Source of the DNA: Nocardioides rotundus
GTDB lineage: Bacteria > Actinomycetota > Actinomycetes > Propionibacteriales > Nocardioidaceae
Direction: 5' to 3'
Length of the DNA: 64,000 nucleotides
NCBI RefSeq assembly: GCF_019931675.1
Contig: NZ_CP082922.1
Location: forward strand, 620,001-684,000
Shown: positions 51,175 through 59,447 of the stretch, one piece after another
Numbering within the stretch: the stretch's first letter is position 1
Layout of the letters: every line of letters starts with the position of its first letter
Position numbers and translations under genes: made by a program
The notes under the pieces: generated by a model
The model's database searches: none
Seen by the model: the letters and a program-made list of their open reading frames with translations, nothing else
Told to the model about the DNA's origin: nothing

Positions 51175-52437
51175 TCAATCCGTCTGCTGCTCAGACTCGG
51201 CGGCCAGGACGGCCTCGACGAGCAGGGGCACGGTGAGCTCGCGCTGCCAGGGGCGCACGTCGTACGACGCGAGCTGGGCGTCGACGGCCTGGCTCAGGTC
51301 CTCCCCGCGCGTGGCGGGCGGCTCCCAGAGCAGTCGCCGCAGGCTGTCGGGGGTGATCAGGTTCTCCGTCGGGAGGTTCAGCTCCTCGGCGAGCTCGGCG
51401 ACCGTGGCGCGGGCACGGGTGAGGCGAGCCGCAGCGACCGGGTCCTTCTCCGCCCAGACCCGCGGCTGGGGCGGACCGTCGCTGCGCCCGCCGGCGCGGC
51501 TGGGGAGCTCCTTCTCCTCCATCTCGCGCGCCCGGTCCAGGGCGGCGATCCACTCGCGGCCGTAGCGGCGCGCTCCGCGTCCGTGGAAGCCGTCGGTGGC
51601 GATCAGCGCGCGCACCGAGGTGGGCATCGCCCGCGCCGCGGCGACGAGCGCGGAGTCGGGGATGATCCGGCCGGGGGCCACGTCGCGCTGCTGGGCGATC
51701 CGGTCCCGGGTCAGCCACAGCTCCCGCACCGCGGCCAGTCCCCGGCGGCCGCGCACCTTGTGGGCGCCCGACGTACGCCGCCACGCCTCCTTGCGCACCA
51801 CCGGCTCGAAGGAGAGCAGGTGCTCGAACTCCTGCCGTGCCCACTCCTCCTTGCCGGCCTCGGCGAGCTGGGCGGCGAGCACGTCGCGCAGCTCGACCAG
51901 CACCTCGACGTCGAGGGCGGCGTACTCCAACCAGGGCGAGGGCAGCGGCCGGGTCGACCAGTCCACCGCCGAGTGCTCCTTGCGCATCCGCTGGCCGAGC
52001 AGCTCCTCGACCAGGGTGGCCAGCCCGACCCGCGGATAGCCGAGCAGTCGCCCGGCGAGCTCGGTGTCGAAAAGGCTGGTCGGCCGCAGCCCCACCTCGC
52101 GCAGGCAGGGTAGGTCCTGGGTGGCGGCGTGCAGGATCCACTCCGTGCCCGCGGTCGCCTGCTGGATCTCCGCGACCGAATCGAACGCGATCGGGTCGAT
52201 CAGGGAGGTGCCGGCGCCCTCGCGGCGCAGCTGGATGAGGTAGGCGCGGTTCGTGTACCGGTAGCCGGACGCCCTCTCGGCGTCGATCGCCAGCGGCCCG
52301 GAGCCCGCGGCCAGCCCGGTCGCGGTCGCCGTGAGCTCCTCGGGGGTGTCGACCACGTCGGTGAGGCCGTCGCGCAGCAGCAGCAGGGGGGCCTGGGGGC
52401 GCTCGGCCTCGGGCGGGGTCTCCTCGGAGTCGGGCAT
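51175..52437 (-). CDS. rnd: HRDC-domain ribonuclease D-type 3'-5' exonuclease
   Basis: A 420-residue exonuclease of the DEDDy class. Exo I AIDAERASGYRYTN (Asp and Glu), Exo II region ATQDLPCLREVGLRPTSLFDTELAGRLLGYPRVGL, Exo III YAALDVEVLVELRD (Tyr and Asp), then an HRDC domain (about 215-300, LWLTRDRIAQQRDVAPGRIIPDSALVAAARAMP) and a second helical region. It trims RNA 3' ends. ATG at 52435-52437; four bases after the DUF3000 gene, an association common in actinobacteria. Confidence 0.92.
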   Translation of the reverse strand: MPDSEETPPEAERPQAPLLLLRDGLTDVVDTPEELTATATGLAAGSGPLAIDAERASGYRYTNRAYLIQLRREGAGTSLIDPIAFDSVAEIQQATAGTEWILHAATQDLPCLREVGLRPTSLFDTELAGRLLGYPRVGLATLVEELLGQRMRKEHSAVDWSTRPLPSPWLEYAALDVEVLVELRDVLAAQLAEAGKEEWARQEFEHLLSFEPVVRKEAWRRTSGAHKVRGRRGLAAVRELWLTRDRIAQQRDVAPGRIIPDSALVAAARAMPTSVRALIATDGFHGRGARRYGREWIAALDRAREMEEKELPSRAGGRSDGPPQPRVWAEKDPVAAARLTRARATVAELAEELNLPTENLITPDSLRRLLWEPPATRGEDLSQAVDAQLASYDVRPWQRELTVPLLVEAVLAAESEQQTD

Positions 52438-52441
52438 CGAG

Positions 52442-53080
52442 CTAGCGCCCGCCGCCGCGCTGCCCGCGACGACTGGGCATGCTCGTGACGCCCTCGGGCA
52501 CCGGCTCCAACCCGGCCGCCGTGCACAGCAGCTCGCCCCAGGCCTCGACGTGCGCGGCCACCTCGGGCACGACGTCGTACGACGCCCCCGCGGCGTCGCA
52601 GGGGGTCCAGGAGGCGCGGATCTCGATCTGGGCGGTGGCCTCCTCGTCCGCCATCCCGCCGAAGCTCTCGGTCGCGACCCGGGTCACGCTGCCCGAGGGT
52701 GCGGTGAACCGGGCGCCGTGCGCCTCCAGGGCCTCGGTCAGCCAGTCCCACCCGACGGCCGCGAGCAGCGGGTCGGTGATCATCTCCGGGTCGAGGTCAG
52801 CGCGGACATAGGCCACACACCGGAAGGTACCGCCCCAGGCGTCGTTCCCGTCGGGATCGTGTAGCAGCACCAGCCGGCCGGTCGCGATCTCCTCGGCGTC
52901 CACGGTGACGTCCGCGGACAGCGCGGTCGCGAAGGGGGCGATCCGCTGCGGGGCCGGCATCTCCTCCGAGGTCACCTCGGGTCGCAGCCGCGCCGTGCGC
53001 AGCGCACGGACCGCCTCGGCGAACTCGCGAGGCGTCTCACCCGCGCCCGTCCCCGGGGGCGCGTCCTGACGCACGGCCAT
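52442..53080 (-). CDS. DUF3000 domain protein
   Basis: A 212-residue soluble protein of DUF3000, an actinobacteria-specific family of unknown function usually next to the HRDC ribonuclease D and hemE genes, as here. Conserved stretches: FAEAVRALRTARLRPEVTSEEMPAPQRIAPFATALSADV, GRLVLLHDPDGNDAWGGTFRCVAYVRADLD and PLLAAVGWDWLTEALEAHGA. ATG at 53078-53080; open frame beyond it is non-coding. Divergent from hemE with a 71-bp spacer. Confidence 0.9.
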   Translation of the reverse strand: MAVRQDAPPGTGAGETPREFAEAVRALRTARLRPEVTSEEMPAPQRIAPFATALSADVTVDAEEIATGRLVLLHDPDGNDAWGGTFRCVAYVRADLDPEMITDPLLAAVGWDWLTEALEAHGARFTAPSGSVTRVATESFGGMADEEATAQIEIRASWTPCDAAGASYDVVPEVAAHVEAWGELLCTAAGLEPVPEGVTSMPSRRGQRGGGR

Positions 53081-53151
53081 GCGCCTCACCGTAGGCGCAC
53101 CCCTCGCGCCACGATGTGCCAACACGCCGCCTGACCTGCGAAGATCCACCG

Positions 53152-54249
53152 GTGAGCACCCTCGCCGACTCCCCGTTCCTCCAGGCCGCCCGCGGCGAGC
53201 AGGGCGAGCGGACGCCGGTGTGGTTCATGCGCCAGGCGGGCCGGTCGCTGCCGGAGTACCTCGCCGTCCGCGAGGGCGTCGGCATGCTCGAGTCCTGCAT
53301 GGACCCCGAGCTGGTCGTGGAGATCACCCTGCAGCCCGTGCGCAGGTACGGCGTCGACGCGGCCATCTTCTTCTCCGACATCGTGCTGCCGCTCAAGGCG
53401 GTCGGGGTGGACCTCGACATCAAGCCCGGCGTCGGCCCGGTGATCGCCGACCCCGTGCGCACGCTGGCCGACGTCGAGGCGATCCCCGACCTCACCGCCG
53501 ACCACGTCCCCTTCATCACCGAGGCGGTCCGCGGCCTCGTCGGCGAGCTCGGCTCGACCCCGCTCATCGGCTTCGCCGGCGCCCCGTTCACCGTCGCGTC
53601 CTATCTCGTCGAGGGCGGCCCTTCGAAGGACCACGCCCGCACCAAGGCGATGATGTTCGGCGCCCCCGACGTGTGGGACGCGCTGATGCGCAAGATCGCC
53701 GGCATCGCGGCCGAGTACCTCCGCGTCCAGGTCGAGGCCGGTGCCTCGGCGGTGCAGCTCTTCGACTCCTGGGCGGGCGCGCTCACACCTCGGGACTACG
53801 CCGCCTCCGTGCAGCCGCACTCCGCGCGCGTGCTGGCCGCCGCCGGCGAGCTGGGGGTGCCGCGGATCCACTTCGGCGTCGGCACCGGCAACCTGCTGGG
53901 CCTGATGGGGGAGGCCGGCGCGGACGTCGTGGGCGTCGACTGGCGCACCCCGCTGGACGCGGCGATCGGCCAGGTCGGCGGCCGGGCGGTGCAGGGCAAC
54001 CTGGACCCGACCCTGGTCTTCGCGCCGACCGAGGTGATGCTCGAGCGCGCGGGGGAGGTGCTGGAGGCCGGGCGCGCCGCGCCGGGGCACATCTTCAACC
54101 TTGGCCACGGGGTGATCCCCGCGACCGACCCCGATCAGCTCAAGCGGCTCACCGAGTTCGTGCAGTCGTGGCGGCCGACTTCTGAGCCGTCGTCCTCTTC
54201 GCCGGAGCCTTCGCCGCCTTCTTCGCCGGGGCCTTCCGCTTCTGCTTGA
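53152..54249 (+). CDS. hemE: Uroporphyrinogen decarboxylase
   Basis: A 365-residue haem and porphyrin biosynthesis enzyme that decarboxylates uroporphyrinogen III to coproporphyrinogen III. Signatures: [16 protein letters not shown] (substrate-binding Arg), [54 protein letters not shown] and [23 protein letters not shown] 53152 starts [10 protein letters not shown]. Homologs normally end near TEFVQSW; here about 22 Ser/Pro/Glu-rich residues continue, encoded opposite the Lys/Ala-rich tail of the convergent NYN gene in a 101-bp overlap. Confidence 0.95.
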   Translation: MSTLADSPFLQAARGEQGERTPVWFMRQAGRSLPEYLAVREGVGMLESCMDPELVVEITLQPVRRYGVDAAIFFSDIVLPLKAVGVDLDIKPGVGPVIADPVRTLADVEAIPDLTADHVPFITEAVRGLVGELGSTPLIGFAGAPFTVASYLVEGGPSKDHARTKAMMFGAPDVWDALMRKIAGIAAEYLRVQVEAGASAVQLFDSWAGALTPRDYAASVQPHSARVLAAAGELGVPRIHFGVGTGNLLGLMGEAGADVVGVDWRTPLDAAIGQVGGRAVQGNLDPTLVFAPTEVMLERAGEVLEAGRAAPGHIFNLGHGVIPATDPDQLKRLTEFVQSWRPTSEPSSSSPEPSPPSSPGPSASA

Positions 54250-54988
54250 GCCGCACCAGCATCCGGCCCTCGGTCGTCTCGGTCTCCAGGTAGCCCTGCG
54301 CGGCGACCAGGGTGCTGAGCTTCTGGTGGCCGAAGTCCCGCGGGTCGAAGGCCGCGTGGGTGCGGTTGATCGTCTGGCCGACGGCGGACAGGGTGCTCCA
54401 CCCGTCGTCGCGGGAGGTGGCGTTGATCGCCTTGGTCAGCGCGGACTGCAGGTTCACCCGCTTGGCCGGCGCCTCGTCGGAGGTCTCGCCGTTCGCCGTA
54501 CCCTCCGACGGCTCGGCCGACTTCTCCTCCTCGTCGTCGGCCTCGGCGAGCACCTCGAGGTAGACGAACTTGTTCACCGCCGCCTGCAGGGACGCCGGCG
54601 TCTTGCGGCGCCCGAGGCCGTAGACGGTCTTGCCGGACTCGCGCAGCCGGGTGGCCAGGCTGGTGAAGTCGGAGTCGCTGGAGACGATCGCGAACGCCTC
54701 GACGTTCCCGGCGTAGAGCAGGTCCATCGCGTCGATGATGAGCGCGGAGTCGCTGGAGTTCTTGCCGACGGTGTAGGCGTGCTGCTGCATCGGCCGGATC
54801 GCGTTCGCGTTGAGCGCCTTGTTCCACCCGCTCAGGTGCGGGGAGCGGAAGTCGCCGTAGGCGCGCTTGACCGTGGGGGTGCCGTACTTCGCCAGCTCCT
54901 GCAGGATCTCTTCGGCGTACTTCGCCGAGGTGTTGTCCGCGTCGATGAGTACGGCGATCCGCTCGGTCCCGGTCGTGTCGTTGTCCAC
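54149..54988 (-). CDS. NYN-domain ribonuclease-like protein with OST-HTH domain
   Basis: A 279-residue protein. The NYN (PIN-like) nuclease domain, about 8-145, keeps the acidic residues in [27 protein letters not shown] and [27 protein letters not shown]. After an acidic linker an OST-HTH/LOTUS domain (about 185-250, [56 protein letters not shown]) should bind RNA. The tail is Lys/Ala-rich. Such proteins are linked to RNA turnover in bacteria and to MARF1-like control in animals. GTG at 54986-54988; overlaps hemE by 101 bp. Confidence 0.9.
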   Translation of the reverse strand: MDNDTTGTERIAVLIDADNTSAKYAEEILQELAKYGTPTVKRAYGDFRSPHLSGWNKALNANAIRPMQQHAYTVGKNSSDSALIIDAMDLLYAGNVEAFAIVSSDSDFTSLATRLRESGKTVYGLGRRKTPASLQAAVNKFVYLEVLAEADDEEEKSAEPSEGTANGETSDEAPAKRVNLQSALTKAINATSRDDGWSTLSAVGQTINRTHAAFDPRDFGHQKLSTLVAAQGYLETETTEGRMLVRLKQKRKAPAKKAAKAPAKRTTAQKSAATTARTR

Positions 54989-54997
54989 GCCCCGACC

Positions 54998-55876
54998 CTA
55001 GGCCGGGCGGCGCGCGTTCCGGAATCGGCGCAACCCCAGCCAGGCGAGCAGACCCAGCGGCAGCAGGACGAGGGTGAAGGGGAGCACGGCGCCGAGGAGG
55101 GTCGCGGCGCCGACCAGCAGACCGGTGAGGCCGTCCCAGCCGGCGCGCAGCCCGGCGAGGAACCCGGCCTGCTCCGGCTCCGGCGCCGTCGCGGTCGTCC
55201 GCTGCTCCACGTGCACGGTGATCGTGGACAGCTGCGTCTTGTCGTCGAGCACCCGCAGCCGGCCCTTGAGCGAGTCCAGCTCGGCCTGCCGGGTCGCGAC
55301 CTCGCCCTCGATCGCCATGATGTCCCGGATCGACTGCGCGCGGCGGTAGAGCAGCTCCACCCGGCGCAGGCTGCGCTCCTGGGCACGGACGCGCGCCTCG
55401 AGGTCGACGTACTCCGCCGTGACGACCGTGGACCTGCGGGAGGAGGACTGCAACCGGCCGATCTGCTTGAGGTCGGCCAGCGCGCCGTCGAACTCCTCGA
55501 CCGGCACCCGCACCACCAGTCGCGCCCACACCGGGGCGCCGTCGTCGTCGGTCTCGGTGCGCTCGTTGCCGACCTGGCCGCCGTACTGGTCCACGACCAG
55601 CGACACCCGACGCAGCGCCCGCTCGACGTGCCGGCTGGAGACCGCCACGGTCCCGGTCGAGACCACCTTCTCTTGAGTCTCCAGCGCAGCGGGGGTGGCG
55701 CCGGCCCGGTCCCGGAGCTGCTGCGATGCCGCCGTGTCGACGGCGATCGCGTCGCCCCCGGCCGACTCCGCGTCGCTCCCGGCCGACTCCGCGCCTCCGG
55801 AGCAGCCCGCGAGGAGGGCGGCCGCGACGGCCAGGGCGCTGAGGTGCCGCAGCCGGGGGCCGGAGGTCTGGGTCAT
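54998..55876 (-). CDS. DUF4349 lipoprotein
   Basis: A 292-residue lipoprotein: signal peptide with lipobox LLAGC (Cys about 25), an acidic Ser/Ala linker, the DUF4349 domain (VVSTGTVAVSSRHVERALRRVSLVVDQYGGQVGNERTETDD, VVRVPVEEFDGALADLKQIGRL), a coiled coil (about 155-220, ARVRAQERSLRRVELLYRRAQSIRDIMAIEGEVATRQAELDSLKGRL) and a C-terminal membrane helix. It is thus anchored at both ends to the membrane. Function of DUF4349 is unknown, probably envelope-related. ATG at 55874-55876; nine bases before the NYN gene start, likely one transcript. Confidence 0.87.
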   Translation of the reverse strand: MTQTSGPRLRHLSALAVAAALLAGCSGGAESAGSDAESAGGDAIAVDTAASQQLRDRAGATPAALETQEKVVSTGTVAVSSRHVERALRRVSLVVDQYGGQVGNERTETDDDGAPVWARLVVRVPVEEFDGALADLKQIGRLQSSSRRSTVVTAEYVDLEARVRAQERSLRRVELLYRRAQSIRDIMAIEGEVATRQAELDSLKGRLRVLDDKTQLSTITVHVEQRTTATAPEPEQAGFLAGLRAGWDGLTGLLVGAATLLGAVLPFTLVLLPLGLLAWLGLRRFRNARRPA

Positions 55877-55944
55877 GCTGAGTACGACGGCCCCGGGAGC
55901 CGTCCGGTTCCGCCGAGTCGGCGCTTGTTGACCCCGAGTCGGCG

Positions 55945-56658
55945 CTAGTTCACGCCCGACAGGTCCCGCAGCTCGCCCTGGTAGTCGGCGTAGGTCGACC
56001 GCATCAGGGCGCCCGGCCAATCGGGCGGCAACAGTGCCGACGGCAGCAGCGGGTCGTGCGCCAGGTGCCGCACCAGGTGGGCGGCCGCGGCCAGCCGGGG
56101 TGCCGGCTCGGCGGTGGCCGCGAGCGCGTCGACCAGTCGCCGGCCCTCGGCCGCCCAGCCGTCGAGGTCCCACAGCAGCGCCGCGAGCTCGGCGGGGTCG
56201 CCGTCGGGCCGGCCGAGGAAGGTGGCGAGCACCGGGTCGCCGGCGTACTCCCGCGGGCGGCTCAGGTTCGCCGGTCGCAGCCACAGCCCCTCGCGCAGCT
56301 CGGCGAGGCGGTACGACGTCAGCAGCTCGCGCAGGGCGGCGCGCGCGGCCCCGGTGCGCCCGGTGACGGTCACCGCGGCCATCTCCCACGCATCGTCCCA
56401 CGCGGTCTCGGCGTCCTCGACCGCCTCGTCCTGGTGGCGCTGACGGCCGACCAGCCGGGCCCCCAGGGCGTAGTCGCCGTCCGCCCGCACCAGGTCGCCC
56501 GCCGCGACGGCGCGGGTCAGCGCGACCCGCAGTGTGGCGGCCGGGATGCCGAAGTGGTCGCCGGCCCGGGTGAGCTGGGCGGGCGAGAGCGGCTCGGGGT
56601 GCGACCCCAGCAGCAGAGAGAGCACGACCGAGCGCGCCGAGAGGGGAGCCGCAGCCAT
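55945..56658 (-). CDS. PaaX-family transcriptional regulator
   Basis: A 237-residue regulator of the PaaX type: N-terminal winged helix (SARSVVLSLLLGSHPEPLSPAQLTRAGDHFGIPAATLRVALTRAVAAGDLVRADGDYALG) and the long PaaX C-terminal part with WDDAWEMAAVTVTG, LREGLWLRPANL and LLPPDWPGALMRSTYADYQGEL. Characterised PaaX proteins repress aromatic (phenylacetate) catabolism with a CoA thioester as inducer. This one is divergent from an AidB-type acyl-CoA dehydrogenase gene, its probable target. ATG at 56656-56658. Confidence 0.9.
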   Translation of the reverse strand: MAAAPLSARSVVLSLLLGSHPEPLSPAQLTRAGDHFGIPAATLRVALTRAVAAGDLVRADGDYALGARLVGRQRHQDEAVEDAETAWDDAWEMAAVTVTGRTGAARAALRELLTSYRLAELREGLWLRPANLSRPREYAGDPVLATFLGRPDGDPAELAALLWDLDGWAAEGRRLVDALAATAEPAPRLAAAAHLVRHLAHDPLLPSALLPPDWPGALMRSTYADYQGELRDLSGVN

Positions 56659-56722
56659 GGCGGCATGATCGCACGCTACGTCTATCGACACATCTGTCAC
56701 TAAGAATGTAATGTCTTGGGTC

Positions 56723-58363
56723 ATGACGCACGAGGTCTTCAACCAGGTCCCGCCACTGGTCGGGCACAACACGGCCGCCGACCCCGCGCTGCGCGAGGGC
56801 GTGGAGCGCGAGGGCGCCGCCTGGGCCCTGCCGGAGATCGACGAGCTCGGTCGTCTCGCCGGCACCGAGGAGGCCCGCGATTGGGGCCGGCTCGCCGAGC
56901 GGGTCCCGCCGCGCCTGCACACCCACGACCGCTACGGCCACCGGGTCGACGAGGTGGAGTACGTCCCGGCCTACCACCGGCTGATGGAGACCGCCGTCGA
57001 GCACGGCCTGCACGGCGCCCCCTGGGCCGACGACCGGCCGGGCGCGCACGTCGCGCGCGCGGCGAGGTTCATGACCTGGTCGGTCGACGCCGGCCACGGC
57101 TGTCCGATCTCGATGACCTACGCCGTCGTCCCGGCGCTGCGGGCGAACCCGGAGCTGGCCGCCCGCTTCGAGCCGCTGCTCACCAACCGGACCTACGACC
57201 CCGGGCTGCGCGACCCCGAGACCAAGCGCGGCCTGATCGCCGGCATGTCGATGACCGAGAAGCAGGGCGGCTCCGACGTGCGGGCGAACACCACGACCGC
57301 CGTACCCCAGGCCGACGGCACCCATGTCCTGCGGGGCCACAAGTGGTTCACCAGCGCGCCGATGAGCGACCTGTTCCTCACCCTGGCCCAGACCGACGCA
57401 GGCGTCACCTGCTTCCTCGTGCCGCGCGTCCTGCCCGGCGGCGAGGCCAACGCGATGCGCTTCGTCCGGCTCAAGGACAAGCTCGGCAACCGCTCCAACG
57501 CGTCCTCGGAGATCGAGTACGACGCCGCCGTCGGCTGGCTGGTGGGCGAGGAGGGGCGCGGCGTGCGCACCATCGTGGAGATGGTCAACATGACCCGGCT
57601 GGACTGCGTGATCGGCGCCGCCGCCGGCATGCGGACGGCGCTCACCGCGGCCGCGCACCACGCCCGCCACCGCTCCGCCTTCGGCAGGCTCCTGGTCGAC
57701 CAGCCGCTGATGCGCAACGTGCTCGCCGACCTCGCTGTGGAGTCCGAGGCGGCGACCACCGTGATGATGCGGCTCGCCGGAGCCAACGACCGCGCGGTCC
57801 GCGGCGACGAGGGCGAGGCCGCGCTGCGCAGGATCGCGCTCGCCGTGACGAAGTACCACGTCTGCAAGCGCGCGCCGATGGCCGTCGGCGAGGCGCTGGA
57901 GTGCCTCGGCGGCAACGGATACATCGAGGACTTCGACCTGGCCCGCGTCTACCGCGAGATGCCGCTGCTCTCCATCTGGGAGGGCTCGGGCAACGTCGCG
58001 GCCCTGGATGCGCTGCGCGCGATGGCCCGCGAGCCGCACACCGTCGACGCGTTCTTCGCCGAGGCCGACCTGGCTGCGGGGGCGGACGCGAGGTACGACG
58101 ACGCGCTGGCCCGGCTGCGCAAGGAGCTCACCTCCTTCGACGACATCGAGCTGCGCGCTCGCCGGATCGTGGAGCAGATGGCGCTGGTCCTCCAGGGCTC
58201 CCAGCTGCTGCGGCACGCCCCGGCCGCCGTCGCCGACGCGTTCTGTGCGACCCGTCTGGACCGCGACTGGGGCGGGGCCTTCGGCACGCTGCCGGCCGGC
58301 CTCGACCTCGCGCCGATCCTGGAGCGCACCGAGACCGGCTACGCCGCGCGGGTCGCCAGCTGA
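56723..58363 (+). CDS. AidB-type acyl-CoA dehydrogenase
   Basis: A 546-residue flavoprotein clearly of the AidB branch: THEVFNQVPPLVGHN, CPISMTYAVVPALRANPE, GMSMTEKQGGSDVRANTT, HKWFTSAPMSDLFLTLAQT, LKDKLGNRSNASSEIEYDAAVGWLVGEEGRGV, ECLGGNGYIEDFDLARVYREMPLLSIWEGSGNVAALDALR. E. coli AidB binds FAD and DNA and is induced by alkylation damage; other members may act on acyl-CoAs. Start ATG 56723 matches the E. coli N-terminus; ATG 56711 is also in frame. Control is probably by the divergent PaaX protein. The end overlaps the LysR gene by 25 bp. Confidence 0.9.
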   Translation: MTHEVFNQVPPLVGHNTAADPALREGVEREGAAWALPEIDELGRLAGTEEARDWGRLAERVPPRLHTHDRYGHRVDEVEYVPAYHRLMETAVEHGLHGAPWADDRPGAHVARAARFMTWSVDAGHGCPISMTYAVVPALRANPELAARFEPLLTNRTYDPGLRDPETKRGLIAGMSMTEKQGGSDVRANTTTAVPQADGTHVLRGHKWFTSAPMSDLFLTLAQTDAGVTCFLVPRVLPGGEANAMRFVRLKDKLGNRSNASSEIEYDAAVGWLVGEEGRGVRTIVEMVNMTRLDCVIGAAAGMRTALTAAAHHARHRSAFGRLLVDQPLMRNVLADLAVESEAATTVMMRLAGANDRAVRGDEGEAALRRIALAVTKYHVCKRAPMAVGEALECLGGNGYIEDFDLARVYREMPLLSIWEGSGNVAALDALRAMAREPHTVDAFFAEADLAAGADARYDDALARLRKELTSFDDIELRARRIVEQMALVLQGSQLLRHAPAAVADAFCATRLDRDWGGAFGTLPAGLDLAPILERTETGYAARVAS

Positions 58364-59238
58364 CGCAGCGAGCGCCCGAGCACCTGCACCGGCTCGGGCA
58401 GGCGTGACGCCCCGGCCCGGCTGCGCAGCCGCAGGGTGACGGCGGGCGAGGTGCCGGACAGCGGCCGGTGGGTGATCTGCCCCGAGCGGTGCAGCGGGTC
58501 GCCGTCCACGCTGAAGCCGGGCAGCAGCGCCAGCCCGGCGCCCTCGGCCACCATCAGCTTGCCCAGGTCGGCCCCGTCGGTGGTGAAGCGTACGGCGGGC
58601 GGGTGCTCGCCGAAGACCCGTCGCGCCACCCGCGCCATCAGGTATCCCTCGCGCATCGCCACGAACGGGTGGGCCCGCAGGTCCTCCACGCTCACGGTGT
58701 CGCCCGCGGTGAGCGGGTGCCCGGACGGCAGCACCACCACGGCCTGGCCGTGCAGCAGGGGAGTGCTGCGCAGCCCGGCCGGGTCGTCGTCCCCGTCCAG
58801 GGTGTTGACCAGGCCCAGGTGCAGGGTGCCCTCGACCAGCCGCTCGTCGATCTCGGCCTGCTGCAGGCTGGTGACCTCCACGCTGGCCTGGGGGCACTCG
58901 GCGCGCATCGCCTGCACCGCGGGCGCGAGCAGGGTCGAGGTGGCCGCGCCGACGGTCCCCACCCGGACGACCCGGGCACCCGGGACGCCGCCGGCCGCCG
59001 TACGCAACCGCGCCACCGCCTCGCTCACCTCGGCCAGGTGCGGCAGCAGCTCGCGGCCCTCGTGCGAGATCCGCGCCCCCGAGCGCCGCCGGTCGAGCAG
59101 CGTCACCCCGAGGTCGCGCTCCAGCTTGCTGATCGCCTCGCTGAGCGCCGGCTGGGACAGGTGCAGCTCCTCGCTGGCGCGGCGCAGCGAGCCGTGGCGG
59201 GTGACGGCGGTCAGGTAGTCGAGCTGGTCCAGGCGCAT
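58339..59238 (-). CDS. LysR-family regulator of the organosulfur operon
   Basis: A 299-residue LysR-type protein: N-terminal helix-turn-helix (MRLDQLDYLTAVTRHGSLRRASEELHLSQPALSEAISKLERDLGVTLLDR) and a periplasmic-binding-like effector domain (about 90-290, RVGTVGAATSTLLAPAVQAMRAECPQASVEV and LVEGTLHLGLVNTLDG). ATG at 59236-59238. It is divergent from sfnG, across a 209-bp spacer with inverted repeats that fit LysR sites, so it likely activates the sulfur genes when sulfate is scarce, playing the part that CysB, SfnR or Cbl has in proteobacteria. Confidence 0.9.
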   Translation of the reverse strand: MRLDQLDYLTAVTRHGSLRRASEELHLSQPALSEAISKLERDLGVTLLDRRRSGARISHEGRELLPHLAEVSEAVARLRTAAGGVPGARVVRVGTVGAATSTLLAPAVQAMRAECPQASVEVTSLQQAEIDERLVEGTLHLGLVNTLDGDDDPAGLRSTPLLHGQAVVVLPSGHPLTAGDTVSVEDLRAHPFVAMREGYLMARVARRVFGEHPPAVRFTTDGADLGKLMVAEGAGLALLPGFSVDGDPLHRSGQITHRPLSGTSPAVTLRLRSRAGASRLPEPVQVLGRSLRQLATRAA

Positions 59239-59365
59239 GGCGGGCTCCTGAGTCGAGGGAGGCGGGCGTGGGAGGTCCGGCGTGGCAGGCGTGCAAGGCG
59301 TTGCCTGTCACCCCGTCGGCAGACGAAGGCGGCGCGCCGCCCCCGCTGACTTGAGTTCGAGGAAA

Positions 59366-59400
59366 AGAATAGTAATTCTGTCGACTTAGAACGAATCGAC
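59366..59400. promoter_or_regulatory. Candidate LysR sites in the sulfur operon promoter
   Basis: An AT-rich island in the 209-bp LysR/sfnG spacer holds AGAAT-AGTA-ATTCT (59366-59379, perfect), TTCT-N8-AGAA (59376-59391, containing T-N11-A) and GTCGA-N11-TCGAC (59380-59400, perfect). Their overlap, base composition and position 48-82 bp before the sfnG start fit recognition and activation sites. A GC palindrome GGCGGCGCGCCGCC lies at 59328-59341. Binding is inferred. Confidence 0.55.
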
Positions 59401-59447
59401 TCCCCGAGACGACCAATCCGATCCCTCGAGCCCGACCAAGGAGTGTC

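Noticed and set aside
56687..56698. PaaX operator GACA-CATC-TGTC
   Set aside because: Arms are only four bases, too short to separate from chance without other examples.
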